Below are positions 27,871 through 37,199 of a stretch of DNA of 64,000 nucleotides, piece after piece; positions within the stretch are counted from its first letter, which is position 1, and each line of letters begins with the position of its first letter. The DNA is taken from NCBI RefSeq assembly GCF_000024545.1, contig NC_013947.1, positions 5,828,001-5,892,000 of the forward strand. The letters are read 5' to 3'. The position numbers and the translations under genes were made by a program. The stretch is from Stackebrandtia nassauensis DSM 44728. GTDB taxonomy: Bacteria > Actinomycetota > Actinomycetes > Mycobacteriales > Micromonosporaceae. The notes under the pieces are model-generated. The model saw only the letters and a program-made list of their open reading frames with translations, was not told where the DNA came from and ran no database searches.

Positions 27871-28800
27871 CTAACGCAGCTTCGGGTCGAGGGCGTCGCG
27901 GATCGCGTCGCCGAGCAGGACGAAGGACAGCACCGTCGCCACGAGGAAGATGCTGGGGATGATCAGCAGCATCGGGTTGGTCACGAAGATGTCGCTGGCC
28001 TTGGAGATCATGATGCCCCAGCTGATGGCCGGGGGCCGGACACCGATGCCCAGAAAGGACAGTGTCGCCTCGGCCGAGATCATGCCCGCGATGCTCAGCG
28101 GGATGAGCGACATGACCGGGGCGACGGCGTTGGGAAGGATGTGGCGGAACATGATCCGGCGGTTGGACGCGCCCAGCGACTTCGCCGCCTGGACGTAGTC
28201 CAGACCGCGCGACTCGATGACGCTGGCGCGGATCAGCCGCATCGTGCTGGTCCAGCCGAAGAAGATCAGCGTGATGACGGCGGGCAGGATCGCGGCCAGG
28301 TTGGCGCTGACGAACGGGATCTCGACGTTGCGGAACATGCTCAGCATGAGCAGCGCGCCCAGCAGGAACGGGATCGAGTTGAAGGTGTCGACGGCCCGGG
28401 AGAAGACCGCGTCCAGCCAGCCGCCGTAGTAACCGGCGAGGATGCCGACCAGACCGCCGATGATCAGGGTGCCGATCACCACCATCAGCGACAGCTTTAT
28501 GGACGGTCCGGCGCCGTAGATGGTCTGCGCGTAGTAGTCACAGCCGTCCGGGCTGAAACCGAAGGGGTGACCCGGTTCCGGGGGCGCCTTGACCTTGGCG
28601 ATGCGGCAGACCTCGGGGTCGACGCTGGTGAACAGCCACGGGAAGAACGCGATCAGCAGGATCGGGACGATGATGACCACCGACAGGATCACGGTGGGAC
28701 GCTTGCGCAGATCCCGCACGGCGTCGCCGAACAGGCTCGCGGGCTTGGCGACCTTGGGGGTCTCGGTCACCGCCTCTTCGATCGCGGACACATCACTCAT
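27871..28800 (-). CDS. Peptide ABC importer, permease OppC/DppC type (system 2)
   Basis: The 309-aa permease has a helix near 35-57, an external loop with two Cys, and five helices. The docking loop is YVQAAKSLGASNRRIMFRHI. It overlaps the OppB-type gene by 8 nt. Confidence 0.93.
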   Translation of the reverse strand: MSDVSAIEEAVTETPKVAKPASLFGDAVRDLRKRPTVILSVVIIVPILLIAFFPWLFTSVDPEVCRIAKVKAPPEPGHPFGFSPDGCDYYAQTIYGAGPSIKLSLMVVIGTLIIGGLVGILAGYYGGWLDAVFSRAVDTFNSIPFLLGALLMLSMFRNVEIPFVSANLAAILPAVITLIFFGWTSTMRLIRASVIESRGLDYVQAAKSLGASNRRIMFRHILPNAVAPVMSLIPLSIAGMISAEATLSFLGIGVRPPAISWGIMISKASDIFVTNPMLLIIPSIFLVATVLSFVLLGDAIRDALDPKLR

Positions 28801-29797
28801 AGCGGATCCTCGGGTCGAGCACGGCGTACATGAGGTCGATGATCAAGGTGACGATCATGTAGCAGATGGACAGAATGGCGACGACCGCGATCACGACCGG
28901 AAGGTCGTTCTCCCGGGTGGCCCGCCAGGCGAGCCCGCCCATGCCGGGGATGCTGTAGACGCCCTCGGTGATGACCGCCCCGCCCAGCGCCTCGGCGAGC
29001 GTGAAGCCCACCAGCGTCACCACCGGGATCAGCGAGTTGCGCAGTGTGTGGGCGATGACGACCCGGGTCGGCTTGAGCCCCTTGGCCTTGGCGGTGCGCA
29101 CGTAGTCGGCGCGCAGGTTCTCCAGCATGCTGGTCCGCGACAGCCGGGTGATGCCCGCGATACCGAAGGCCCCCAACACGAGTCCGGGCACCAACAACGA
29201 CAGGAACGGCTGGTACGGGTCGTAGGACGGTTGGAAGATCACCGCCAGGAAACTGTCCCGCCCGAAGGTGTCGCGGGCCCAGTTGCCCAGCCAGACACCG
29301 ACGACCTTCTGGGTCAGCACCAGCAGCAGGAACGTCGGCACCGCGATCATCGCGACGGTGCCCAGTTTGGTCAGGTGGTCGAAGAACTTCCCGCGCCGCA
29401 ACGCCGCCAGCACCCCGGCGGTGACACCGAACAGGATCCACACGGCGGTGGAGATCGCGAACAGCGTCAACGTCGGCGGGATCGCCTGCGCGATCAACGA
29501 GGACACCTCGGTGCCCTGGAAGTCGGTGCCGAAGTCGAAGGTGGCCCAGTCGCCCAACCGCTTGCCGAACATCGTCAGGCAGGGGTTGCCCAACTGATCC
29601 AGACAGGCGTCGTCGAGTCCGAAGCGCTTCTCCACCGCGGCCAGCTGTTCCGGGGACGGGGACTTGTTGCCGAAGAAGGTGCGGGCCGGGTTGCCGTTGA
29701 GCTGAATCGCCAGCGACAGCAGGTAATGCAGCAGGAAGAGCACGAGGCCGAAGGTCAGCACCGCCTGCAACAGGCGGCGAATCACGTAGCGCCCCAT
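28793..29797 (-). CDS. Peptide ABC importer, permease OppB/DppB type (system 2)
   Basis: The 334-aa permease has an N-terminal helix (about 8-30), a long external loop with two Cys, and five helices. The docking loop is RTAKAKGLKPTRVVIAHTLR. It lies 82 nt after the binding-protein gene, with a stem-loop in the gap. Confidence 0.93.
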   Translation of the reverse strand: MGRYVIRRLLQAVLTFGLVLFLLHYLLSLAIQLNGNPARTFFGNKSPSPEQLAAVEKRFGLDDACLDQLGNPCLTMFGKRLGDWATFDFGTDFQGTEVSSLIAQAIPPTLTLFAISTAVWILFGVTAGVLAALRRGKFFDHLTKLGTVAMIAVPTFLLLVLTQKVVGVWLGNWARDTFGRDSFLAVIFQPSYDPYQPFLSLLVPGLVLGAFGIAGITRLSRTSMLENLRADYVRTAKAKGLKPTRVVIAHTLRNSLIPVVTLVGFTLAEALGGAVITEGVYSIPGMGGLAWRATRENDLPVVIAVVAILSICYMIVTLIIDLMYAVLDPRIRYE

Positions 29798-29827
29798 GTG
29801 GGGGCCTCCCGTTTCACGTTAAATGGG

Positions 29828-29871
29828 GCTCCGCCTGGTCCTGTCCACGAGGGACGTGAACCAGGCGGAGC
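29828..29871 (-). terminator. Stem-loop between binding-protein and permease genes
   Basis: A perfect 12-bp stem (29828-29839 with 29860-29871) contains an inner GTCC/GGAC stem. The T tract after it on the minus strand is weak (CCCCATTT), so partial termination or protection of the binding-protein mRNA is likely. Confidence 0.65.
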
Positions 29872-29879
29872 ACGATGGA

Positions 29880-31466
29880 CTATTCGGTCAGCTTCAGCTT
29901 GTAGATGTCGAAGCCGCCCAGGATCGGGTTGCGCTTGTACGTCTTGGTGTCGACCCGGTCGCCCAGCAGTGTGGCGGTCGACTCGATCCAGATCGGAGCC
30001 AGTGGCGGGTCGTCCGCCAGCATCTCCTCGGCCTCCTGGTACTTCAGTTCCGCGGCGTCGAGGTCCTTGGCGGTGTCGCCCGCCTGCAGGGCCGCCTCGA
30101 AGTCCTTGTTGTAGTAACCGAAGTTGTTCTCGGGACCGTTGCCGTACAGCGGCGCCAGGTAGTCCTCGTTGAGCGGGTAGTCGGGAACCCAGCCGCTCAG
30201 GTACGGACCGGTGATCTCGTGGTCGGTCCGCTTCTGCAGGAAGTCGGCCCACTCCAGCGACTCCAGTTCGTACTCGAGTCCCAGGTTGTCCTTGATCATG
30301 TCGCCGAGTTTCTTGGTGTAGTCCTCACCCGGTCCCGGCGTCGTCCACAGCACCACCTTCTCGTCCTGCGGGAAGTCGGTGGAGTCCAACAGCTTCTTGG
30401 CCTCCTTCTTGTTGAAGACGCAGGTGTCGCCGCAGGTGTCGGCCTTGTAGCCCGGGATGATCGGCGGGGTCCACGAGTTGGCGGTCTCGTAGCGGCCCTG
30501 GAAGGTGCCCTTGATGTAGGCGTCGCGGTCGATCGCCATCGAGAACGCCTTGCGGACGTCGGGGTCCTTGTAGTTCTTGTCGTTGGACGGGAAGGCCATG
30601 CCCCAGGTGTTGGCGGTCTTCTCCTGGATGATGTCGTCGCCGTACTCCTGTTTGGCCTCTTCGTACTTCTCCGACGGGATGCCCGAGATGTCGATCTTCC
30701 CGGCCTCGAAGTCCGGGTAGGCGGTGGAGTCACCGGTGTAGATCTTGAAGAAGGTCTTCTTGATGTTGGGCTTCTCGCCCTTGAAGGCCTTCCACTGCTT
30801 GACGGTGATGGACTCCTTGTGCTTCCACTTACCGTCCATCTCGTACGGTCCATTGCCGATCGGCTTGTCGTTGCAGGCCTTGATGTCCTCAAGGCACGCG
30901 TCGGCGACCGGCGCGAACACCTGGTAGCCCAGTGTCACAGGGAAACCCACGAACTCGTTGGTCAGCGTGACCTCGAGGGTGGTGTCGTCCTTGGCCTTGA
31001 GGCCGGACATCTCCTTGGACTTGGGCTTCTCACCCTGAACGTCCTCGAAGCCCGCGATCTTGGAGAAGAAACCGGCGCCGGTGTTGGCGTTGGCGCCGTA
31101 GGCGGCGAAGTTCCACGACTTCACGAAGGTGTCGGCGGTGATCTTCTCGCCGTTCTGGAACTCCCAGCCCTCCTGGATCTTGATGGTCCAGGTCTTGGAG
31201 TCCTTGGACTGCGGCTCGCTCTCGGCGATGACCGGCTTGAGTGATCCGTCCGGGTTGTAGGTGTAGAGACCGACGTAGAGACGCTCCAATACGGCGGCGC
31301 CCTCGGACTCCGTCGTGTTCGCCGGTATCAAGCTCTTGGGTTCGTCGATGCCCAGGCGCAGTTCGCCGGACTCGGCACTTCCGCCGCCACCGCTGCTGCA
31401 TGCCGTCAGGCCCAAACCGGCCACGACGAGAGCGGTAGCCGCGGCGATGACGCGTGATTTACGCAC
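29880..31466 (-). CDS. Peptide ABC importer, substrate-binding lipoprotein (system 2)
   Basis: The 528-aa protein has a lipoprotein signal with lipobox LTAC (Cys23), a Gly/Ser linker and an SBP family 5 domain. The GTG at 31466 is chosen because GAGGAG lies 8 nt upstream; a GTG two codons earlier would leave only 2 nt. As first gene of the operon and followed by a stem-loop, it is probably made in excess over the permeases. The peptide specificity is unknown. Confidence 0.92.
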   Translation of the reverse strand: MRKSRVIAAATALVVAGLGLTACSSGGGGSAESGELRLGIDEPKSLIPANTTESEGAAVLERLYVGLYTYNPDGSLKPVIAESEPQSKDSKTWTIKIQEGWEFQNGEKITADTFVKSWNFAAYGANANTGAGFFSKIAGFEDVQGEKPKSKEMSGLKAKDDTTLEVTLTNEFVGFPVTLGYQVFAPVADACLEDIKACNDKPIGNGPYEMDGKWKHKESITVKQWKAFKGEKPNIKKTFFKIYTGDSTAYPDFEAGKIDISGIPSEKYEEAKQEYGDDIIQEKTANTWGMAFPSNDKNYKDPDVRKAFSMAIDRDAYIKGTFQGRYETANSWTPPIIPGYKADTCGDTCVFNKKEAKKLLDSTDFPQDEKVVLWTTPGPGEDYTKKLGDMIKDNLGLEYELESLEWADFLQKRTDHEITGPYLSGWVPDYPLNEDYLAPLYGNGPENNFGYYNKDFEAALQAGDTAKDLDAAELKYQEAEEMLADDPPLAPIWIESTATLLGDRVDTKTYKRNPILGGFDIYKLKLTE

Positions 31467-31891
31467 CGTCACGTCTCCTCGATATCTAGTTCTTAATGGA
31501 CTCGCCGGGTAGGGCCCTACCGGTGGAAACGTGCCGGTTCACACCGTCTTCCCAGCAGCAAACGTCCGTGCAGCGTGAGTTAATCAGAAAACTCCTGACA
31601 CCGCAGCCAACACGCCCCACAAAGCGGAGATTCGCCACAGGCTAGGCGCGGGAGCGATCAAGCGCAAGTGAGGTCGATCATTCCGGGGAACTCTTAGGCT
31701 GCCCTAAGTGGCATGCTGGACGGGCTTGACGGCAGGGCGAACTCGACCGTTCGGCGGAGGGATATATTCTGCGGGCCGCAGTAACCATGCGAGCCCGATA
31801 CGCGCGTGCCCGAAAACCGGTCGGCCCATCGACCACCTTGGAAAGCGCGGGTATGGGACTCCCCAATGCCGCGCGAGGGAGCGCACCAAGG
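31467..31891. other. Divergent intergenic region between importer 2 and sdhCAB
   Basis: Promoters for both directions should lie here. On the plus strand TATATTCT near 31763-31770 is a candidate -10 for sdhC. An inverted repeat CTTAGG-N4-CCTAAG lies at 31693-31708. I see no small gene. An in-frame ATG at 31853 with GGAAAG upstream is an alternative sdhC start. Confidence 0.45.
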
Positions 31892-32704
31892 ATGACATCC
31901 ACAATCGAGACCCCGGGCAAGGCCCGGGCCGCGATCTCGAAACGCCATTTGCGAACCGACAACTGGTGGCTGACGCCACTGCTGACGTTTCTGGGACTCG
32001 CCGGTTTTCTCATCTACGCGACCGTCCGACTTTTCGTCGACGGTTATTACTGGTCTCCGGAACAGAGCTACCTGGCACCGTTCTATTCGCCGTGTCTGGC
32101 CACGACGTGTACCGAGGGTTCCAGCCACTTCCTGGGCCAGCCGTTCGATCTGTCGGCGCTGCCGTCCTGGGTGAGCCCGGCGATGATCATCCTGATCCTG
32201 CCCGGCGGTTTCCGCGCCACCTGCTACTACTACCGCAAGTCCTACTACCGGTCGTTCTGGGTGTCGCCGCCCGCATGCGCCGTCCCTGATGGACACAAGA
32301 AGTACACCGGCGAGACCCGGTTCCCGCTGATCTTCCAGAACGTGCACCGCTACTTCTTCTACGCGGCGGTCCTGGTGGGCGCGGTGCTGACCTACGACGC
32401 GGGCATCGCCTTCTTCGACCAGGCCGGTGACTTCCGCGTCGGTGTCGGCACCGTGATCCTGGTACTCAACGCGATCGCCATCTGGGCGTACACCCTCGGC
32501 TGCCACTCGTGCCGCAACATCGTCGGCGGCAGGCTGACCCACTTCTCCAAGCACCCGATCCGGTACTGGCTGTGGACGCAAGTGTCCAAACTCAACAAAC
32601 GCCATCAGTTCTGGGCCTGGGTCTCCATGTTCTCCGTGGTGATCGCCGACGCCTACGTGTGGATGGTTTCCGCGGGCGTCTTCACCGATCTGACCATCAT
32701 CTAG
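31892..32704 (+). CDS. sdhC: Succinate dehydrogenase membrane anchor, Sdh1 type
   Basis: The 270-aa protein has about five membrane helices and anchors the complex for quinone reduction. It lies 16 nt before sdhA. Length, Cys-rich loops and gene order match mycobacterial Sdh1 (Rv0249c-Rv0247c) rather than the small two-helix SdhC/SdhD pair. Mycobacterial Sdh1 is known to carry a membrane-embedded Rieske-type cluster; here GCHSCRN (C204, H205, C207) and C111/C129 are candidate ligands, which I infer. AGGGAG lies 10 nt before this ATG; ATG 31853 is an alternative. Confidence 0.85.
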   Translation: MTSTIETPGKARAAISKRHLRTDNWWLTPLLTFLGLAGFLIYATVRLFVDGYYWSPEQSYLAPFYSPCLATTCTEGSSHFLGQPFDLSALPSWVSPAMIILILPGGFRATCYYYRKSYYRSFWVSPPACAVPDGHKKYTGETRFPLIFQNVHRYFFYAAVLVGAVLTYDAGIAFFDQAGDFRVGVGTVILVLNAIAIWAYTLGCHSCRNIVGGRLTHFSKHPIRYWLWTQVSKLNKRHQFWAWVSMFSVVIADAYVWMVSAGVFTDLTII

Positions 32705-32720
32705 GGAGTGGGAGAAAACA

Positions 32721-34646
32721 GTGTCTGAAATTCAACGCCACTCCTTCGACGTCCTCGTCATCGGCGCCGGTGGCGCCGGTCTGCGGGCCGCGATCGAGTC
32801 CCGGCTGGCGGGTAAGAAGACCGCCATCATCTCCAAGTCCCTGTTCGGCAAGGCCCACACCGTCATGGCCGAGGGCGGCGCGGCCGCCGCGATGGGCAAC
32901 GTCAACTCCAAGGACAACTGGAAGGTCCACTTCCGCGACACCATGCGGGGCGGGAAGTTCCTCAACCACTTCCGGATGGCCGAACTGCACGCCAAGGAGG
33001 CGCCGCAGCGCATCTGGGAGCTGGAGACCTACGGTGCCCTGTTCGACCGCACCAAGGACGGCAAGATCTCGCAGCGCAACTTCGGCGGGCACGAGTACCC
33101 GCGGCTGGCGCACGTGGGTGACCGCACCGGTCTGGAGCTGATCCGCACCCTGCAGCAGAAGATCGTCTCACTGCAACAGGACGACAAGAAGAACTCCGGC
33201 AGCTACGAGGCCAAACTCCAGGTCTTCGCCGAGACCACCATCACCGAGCTGATGCTGGACGGCGACCGGGTCGCGGGCGCCTTCGGCTACCGCCGCGACA
33301 ACGGCGAGTTCCTGCTGTTCGAGGCGCCCGCGGTCATCCTGGCCACCGGCGGCGTCGGCAAGTCCTTCAAGGTCACCTCCAACTCCTGGGAGTACACAGG
33401 AGACGGTCACGCGCTGGCGCTGCGCGCCGGTGGCTCACTGGTCAACATGGAGTTCGTCCAGTTCCACCCCACCGGAATGGTGTGGCCGCCCTCGGTCAAG
33501 GGGATCCTGGTCACCGAGTCGGTGCGCGGCGACGGCGGCGTGCTTCGCAACAGCGACGGCAAGCGGTTCATGTTCGACTACATCCCGGACGTGTTCAAGG
33601 CGCAGTACGCCGACAACGAGGCCGAGGCCGACCGCTGGTACGACGACCAGGAGAACAACCGCAGGCCCCCGGAGCTGCTGCCCCGCGACGAGGTGGCCCG
33701 TTCGATCAACTCCGAGGTCAAGGCCGGACGCGGTTCACCGCGCGGCGGCGTCTTCCTGGACGTGTCGACCCGGCTCAAGCCCGAGGAGATCATCAAGCGG
33801 CTGCCGTCGATGCACCACCAGTTCAAGGAACTGGCCGATGTGGACATCACCAAGGAGCCGATGGAGGTCGGTCCCACCTGTCACTACGTGATGGGCGGTG
33901 TCGAGGTCGACCCCGACACCCAGCAGTCCAAGGTGGCGGGTCTGTTCGCGGCCGGTGAGGTCTCCGGCGGCATGCACGGCTCCAACCGGCTGGGCGGCAA
34001 CTCGCTGTCCGACCTGCTGGTGTTCGGCAAGCGCGCCGGTGAGCACGCGTCGAAGTACCTCGACGCGCTGGACGAGCGCCCGCGGGTGTCCGATGCGGAC
34101 TCCGCGACGGTCGCGGCGGCCGCCGAGGCGGTGCTGGTGGCGGAGCTTCCCGACGACGCCGAGGACCCCTACGCGTTGCAGGCCGAACTGCAGCAGGTGA
34201 TGAACGACCTGGTCGGCATCATCCGCCGGGCCGGGGAGCTGGAAGAGGCTCTGGTCAAACTGGACGACCTGAAGAAGCGGGTCAAGAACGTCAAGGCCAT
34301 CGGCGGCCGCGCCTACAACCCCGGCTGGCACCTGGCGCTGGACCTGCGCAACATGGTCATCGTGTCGGAGTGCATCGCCAAGGCGGCGCTGGAGCGATCG
34401 GAGTCGCGCGGCGGGCACACCCGTGAGGACGCGCCCGGCATGGATCCGTCCTGGCGCAAGGTGAACCTGGTGTGCACGCTGCCGGGTCCCGACGTCGCGC
34501 TGAAGCGGCAGCCGCTGCCGTCGATGCCCGAGGAGCTGTTGGCGCTGTTCGAGCGCTCGGAGCTGGCCAAGTACATGACCAACGAGGAACTGGAACGCTA
34601 CGACGCCGCCGTCAGCGGCTCGGCGAAGGACGGTGACGAGGAATGA
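32721..34646 (+). CDS. sdhA: Succinate dehydrogenase flavoprotein subunit
   Basis: The 641-aa protein has an N-terminal FAD motif (VIGAGGAGLRAAIES), the HTVMAEGGAAAAMGN segment around the flavin-linking His, and catalytic segments (FHPTGMV, RGDGGVLRN, HYVMGGVEVD). It oxidises succinate to fumarate at the cytoplasmic face. The GTG start has GGGAG upstream. Several features match the mycobacterial Sdh1 flavoprotein, including the GNVNSKDNWKVHF region. Confidence 0.95.
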   Translation: MSEIQRHSFDVLVIGAGGAGLRAAIESRLAGKKTAIISKSLFGKAHTVMAEGGAAAAMGNVNSKDNWKVHFRDTMRGGKFLNHFRMAELHAKEAPQRIWELETYGALFDRTKDGKISQRNFGGHEYPRLAHVGDRTGLELIRTLQQKIVSLQQDDKKNSGSYEAKLQVFAETTITELMLDGDRVAGAFGYRRDNGEFLLFEAPAVILATGGVGKSFKVTSNSWEYTGDGHALALRAGGSLVNMEFVQFHPTGMVWPPSVKGILVTESVRGDGGVLRNSDGKRFMFDYIPDVFKAQYADNEAEADRWYDDQENNRRPPELLPRDEVARSINSEVKAGRGSPRGGVFLDVSTRLKPEEIIKRLPSMHHQFKELADVDITKEPMEVGPTCHYVMGGVEVDPDTQQSKVAGLFAAGEVSGGMHGSNRLGGNSLSDLLVFGKRAGEHASKYLDALDERPRVSDADSATVAAAAEAVLVAELPDDAEDPYALQAELQQVMNDLVGIIRRAGELEEALVKLDDLKKRVKNVKAIGGRAYNPGWHLALDLRNMVIVSECIAKAALERSESRGGHTREDAPGMDPSWRKVNLVCTLPGPDVALKRQPLPSMPEELLALFERSELAKYMTNEELERYDAAVSGSAKDGDEE

Positions 34647-35407
34647 GCACACAGCGCCATTTCCGCGTGTGGCGCGGAGACGACGAGGGCGGTGAACTGA
34701 CCGACTTCACCGTCGAGGTCAACGAGGGTGAGGTCGTCCTGGACGTCATCCACCGGCTGCAGGCCACCCAGGCCCCGGACCTGGCGGTCCGCTGGAACTG
34801 CAAGGCCGGCAAGTGCGGTTCGTGTTCGGCCGAGATCAACGGCCGTCCCCGGCTGCTGTGCATGACCCGGATGAACCTGTTCGGCGACGACGAGACCATC
34901 ACCGTCACCCCGGTGCGGACCTTCCCGGTGATCCGGGACCTGGTCACCGACGTGTCGTACAACTACGACAAGGCGCGCGCGATGCCCGCCTTCGCGCCCC
35001 CGTCCGATCTGGAGCCCGGCGAGTACCGGATGCAGCAGGTCGACGTGGAGCGCTCGCAGGAGTTCCGCAAGTGCATCGAGTGCTTCCTGTGCCAGAACAC
35101 CTGCCACGTGGTGCGCGACCATGAGGAGAACAAGCCGGACTTCTCCGGGCCGCGCATGTTCATCCGGGCCGCCGAGCTGGACATGCACCCGCTGGACGAG
35201 CGCGACGACCGCAAGGAACTCGCGCAGGCCGAGCAGGGTCTGGGCTACTGCAACATCACCAAGTGCTGCACCGAGGTCTGCCCCGAGCACATCAAGATCA
35301 CCGACAACGCGATCATCCCGATGAAGGAACGCGTCGTCGACCGCAAGTACGACCCGGTCACCTGGCTGGGCCGCAAGATCTTCCGCCGGGATCAGGTCAA
35401 GCACTAG
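34643..35407 (+). CDS. sdhB: Succinate dehydrogenase iron-sulfur subunit
   Basis: The 254-aa protein has a [2Fe-2S] domain (CKAGKCGSCSAEI with a later C), followed by CIECFLCQNTC and CNITKCCTEVCP for the [4Fe-4S] and [3Fe-4S] clusters. Its ATG overlaps the sdhA stop (ATGA). It passes electrons from FAD to the membrane subunit. Confidence 0.95.
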   Translation: MSTQRHFRVWRGDDEGGELTDFTVEVNEGEVVLDVIHRLQATQAPDLAVRWNCKAGKCGSCSAEINGRPRLLCMTRMNLFGDDETITVTPVRTFPVIRDLVTDVSYNYDKARAMPAFAPPSDLEPGEYRMQQVDVERSQEFRKCIECFLCQNTCHVVRDHEENKPDFSGPRMFIRAAELDMHPLDERDDRKELAQAEQGLGYCNITKCCTEVCPEHIKITDNAIIPMKERVVDRKYDPVTWLGRKIFRRDQVKH

Positions 35408-35412
35408 CCACG

Positions 35413-35456
35413 ACGAGAAAAGCCGCGACGCTGTTCGGCGTCGCGGCTTTTCTCGT
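35413..35456. terminator. Bidirectional terminator between sdhB and exporter
   Basis: A perfect 19-bp stem (35413-35431 with 35438-35456) includes an A-run and T-run, and lies between convergent stops at 35407 and 35464. Confidence 0.92.
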
Positions 35457-35463
35457 TGTGGTC

Positions 35464-36972
35464 CTAGTGTCCGGCGCCCTCGGGCGCTTCCTCGGGCTTG
35501 CGCACGAAGAACGCGGCGATGACGGCCAGTACCGAGGTGATGATGCCGACGAAGAACGCCGCCCGCACGCCCTCGGTCAGGGCGGTGGCCTCACTGGCGC
35601 CGCCCGCTGTGGACGCGGCGACCTGGATCGCCATCACGGTCACGAACAGGGCGGTACCGGCGGCACCGGCGACCTGCTGCGAGGTGGCCAGGATGGCGCT
35701 GCCGTGCGGGACCAGGTCGGGACGAACCGAACCCAGCCCGGCGGTGAACAGCGGCGTCATCAGCGCGGCCAGTCCGGCGCTGAGCAGCATGTGCCCGGCC
35801 AGCAGCGAGTACGGCGAGGTGTCTTCGCCCACAAAGGTCAGAAGCACCATGATGACGGTCATGATGAGCGCACCGGGAACCAGCAGCACCCGGGGACCGA
35901 AGCGGTCGAAGATGCGTCCGACGATCGGCCCCATCAGGCCCATCACCAGCCCGCCCGGCAGCAACAGCAAGCCAGTGAACAGCGGACTGAGTTCGAGCAC
36001 CTTCTGGGTGTAGATCGGCAGCAGGATGACGGTGCCGAACAGCGTCCCCATGCTGATCATGATCATGCCGATCGAGACGCTGAAGTTCATCGACTTGAAG
36101 GTGCGCAGGTCCAGCAGCGCGCGGTCCTCCCGTTGCAACCGAATCTGGCGCAGCACGAACACGACCAGCGACACCAGGCCGACGCCCAGCGCGATCCACA
36201 TCGGCATCGGCGACGGCTGCGCGCCACCGTCGGTGCCGCCCTCGGCGCCGCCACCGATCTGGCTCAGACCGTAGAGCAGGCCGCCGAAGCCCAGCGCCGA
36301 CAGCACCACCGAGAACACGTCGATCGGCACCCGCTTGGGTTCACCGACGTTCTCGATGCGCAGGTACCCGATGTACGTGGCCACCAGCGCGATCGGCAGG
36401 ATCAGCAGGAACATCCACCGCCAGTCCAGCACGCTGAGGATGACGCCGGAGATCGTCGGGCCGATGGCGGGCGCCACCGAGATGACGATCGAGATGTTGC
36501 CCATCATCTTCCCGCGCTCGGCGGCGGGCACCAGCGTCATGATCGTGTTCATCAACAGCGGGATGATCACGGCGGTACCGCAGGCCTGCAGGATCCGTCC
36601 GGCCAGCAGCACCTCGAAGCCGGGCGCGGACGCGGCGGTCAGGGTCCCCAGCGAGAAGAACCCCATCGCGCCCATGAAGATCGGCCGGGTGTTGAAGCGC
36701 TGCAACAAGAACCCGGTGATCGGGATCACCACGGCCATGGTCAGCATGAACGCCGTGGTGAGCCACTGCGCGGTCCGGGCCACGACGTTCAGGTCGTCCA
36801 TGAGCTCGCTCAGGGCCACCGCCATGATGGTCTCGTTGAGGATCATGACGAAGGCGGCGGACAACAGCAGCCAGATCACCCGACGGGCACGCTTGCCGGT
36901 GGGTTTGGCCGCCTCCACCGCCGGGGCTTCTAGGGTCGCCACACCGCTTTTCTCGTACGCGGAGTCGGTCAC
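35464..36972 (-). CDS. MFS drug exporter, DHA2 (14-TM) family
   Basis: The 502-aa protein has about 14 hydrophobic segments and the DHA2 motifs: NETIMAVALSELMDDL in helix 1, the RPIFMGAMGFF loop, and GPTISGVILSVLDWRWMF in helix 5. It is a proton-driven exporter of the EmrB/QacA type; the substrate cannot be read from the sequence. The GTG start has GAGAGGA 6 nt upstream. The opposite strand is open over long stretches by composition only. No regulator gene is adjacent. Confidence 0.9.
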   Translation of the reverse strand: MTDSAYEKSGVATLEAPAVEAAKPTGKRARRVIWLLLSAAFVMILNETIMAVALSELMDDLNVVARTAQWLTTAFMLTMAVVIPITGFLLQRFNTRPIFMGAMGFFSLGTLTAASAPGFEVLLAGRILQACGTAVIIPLLMNTIMTLVPAAERGKMMGNISIVISVAPAIGPTISGVILSVLDWRWMFLLILPIALVATYIGYLRIENVGEPKRVPIDVFSVVLSALGFGGLLYGLSQIGGGAEGGTDGGAQPSPMPMWIALGVGLVSLVVFVLRQIRLQREDRALLDLRTFKSMNFSVSIGMIMISMGTLFGTVILLPIYTQKVLELSPLFTGLLLLPGGLVMGLMGPIVGRIFDRFGPRVLLVPGALIMTVIMVLLTFVGEDTSPYSLLAGHMLLSAGLAALMTPLFTAGLGSVRPDLVPHGSAILATSQQVAGAAGTALFVTVMAIQVAASTAGGASEATALTEGVRAAFFVGIITSVLAVIAAFFVRKPEEAPEGAGH

Positions 36973-37187
36973 GGAGATTCCTCTCGGGCTTCAGCACAAG
37001 CGAAGGGGGGTCAACAACGATGAACACGGCGCGTAAGGTTTGGGTCCCGTGACAGGCCCGGTCTGCGTCCTTGCCGGTCCTGAATGCGCTGTGTGTCAAG
37101 ATCTTCCCAATACGCTACTCGCGCCACATCGGTGCGGCCAGTCCCAGTTGCCCCGGACACACTAGTCACGGCCCCACATCGACTGCT

Positions 37188-37193
37188 TAGGAT
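37188..37193 (+). promoter_or_regulatory. -10 element of leaderless ychF
   Basis: TAGGAT lies 6 nt before the ATG at 37200, with no ribosome-binding site. Confidence 0.55.
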
Positions 37194-37199
37194 CGATCC

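Noticed and set aside
29823-31244. Plus-strand frame opposite binding protein 2
   Set aside because: Val/Leu/Gly-rich mirror of a lipoprotein gene with a clear lipobox and domain.
31693-31708. CTTAGG-N4-CCTAAG as an iron (DtxR/IdeR) box before sdhCAB
   Set aside because: The half-sites are 4 nt apart instead of the 9 nt of the consensus, so it is only noted as an inverted repeat.
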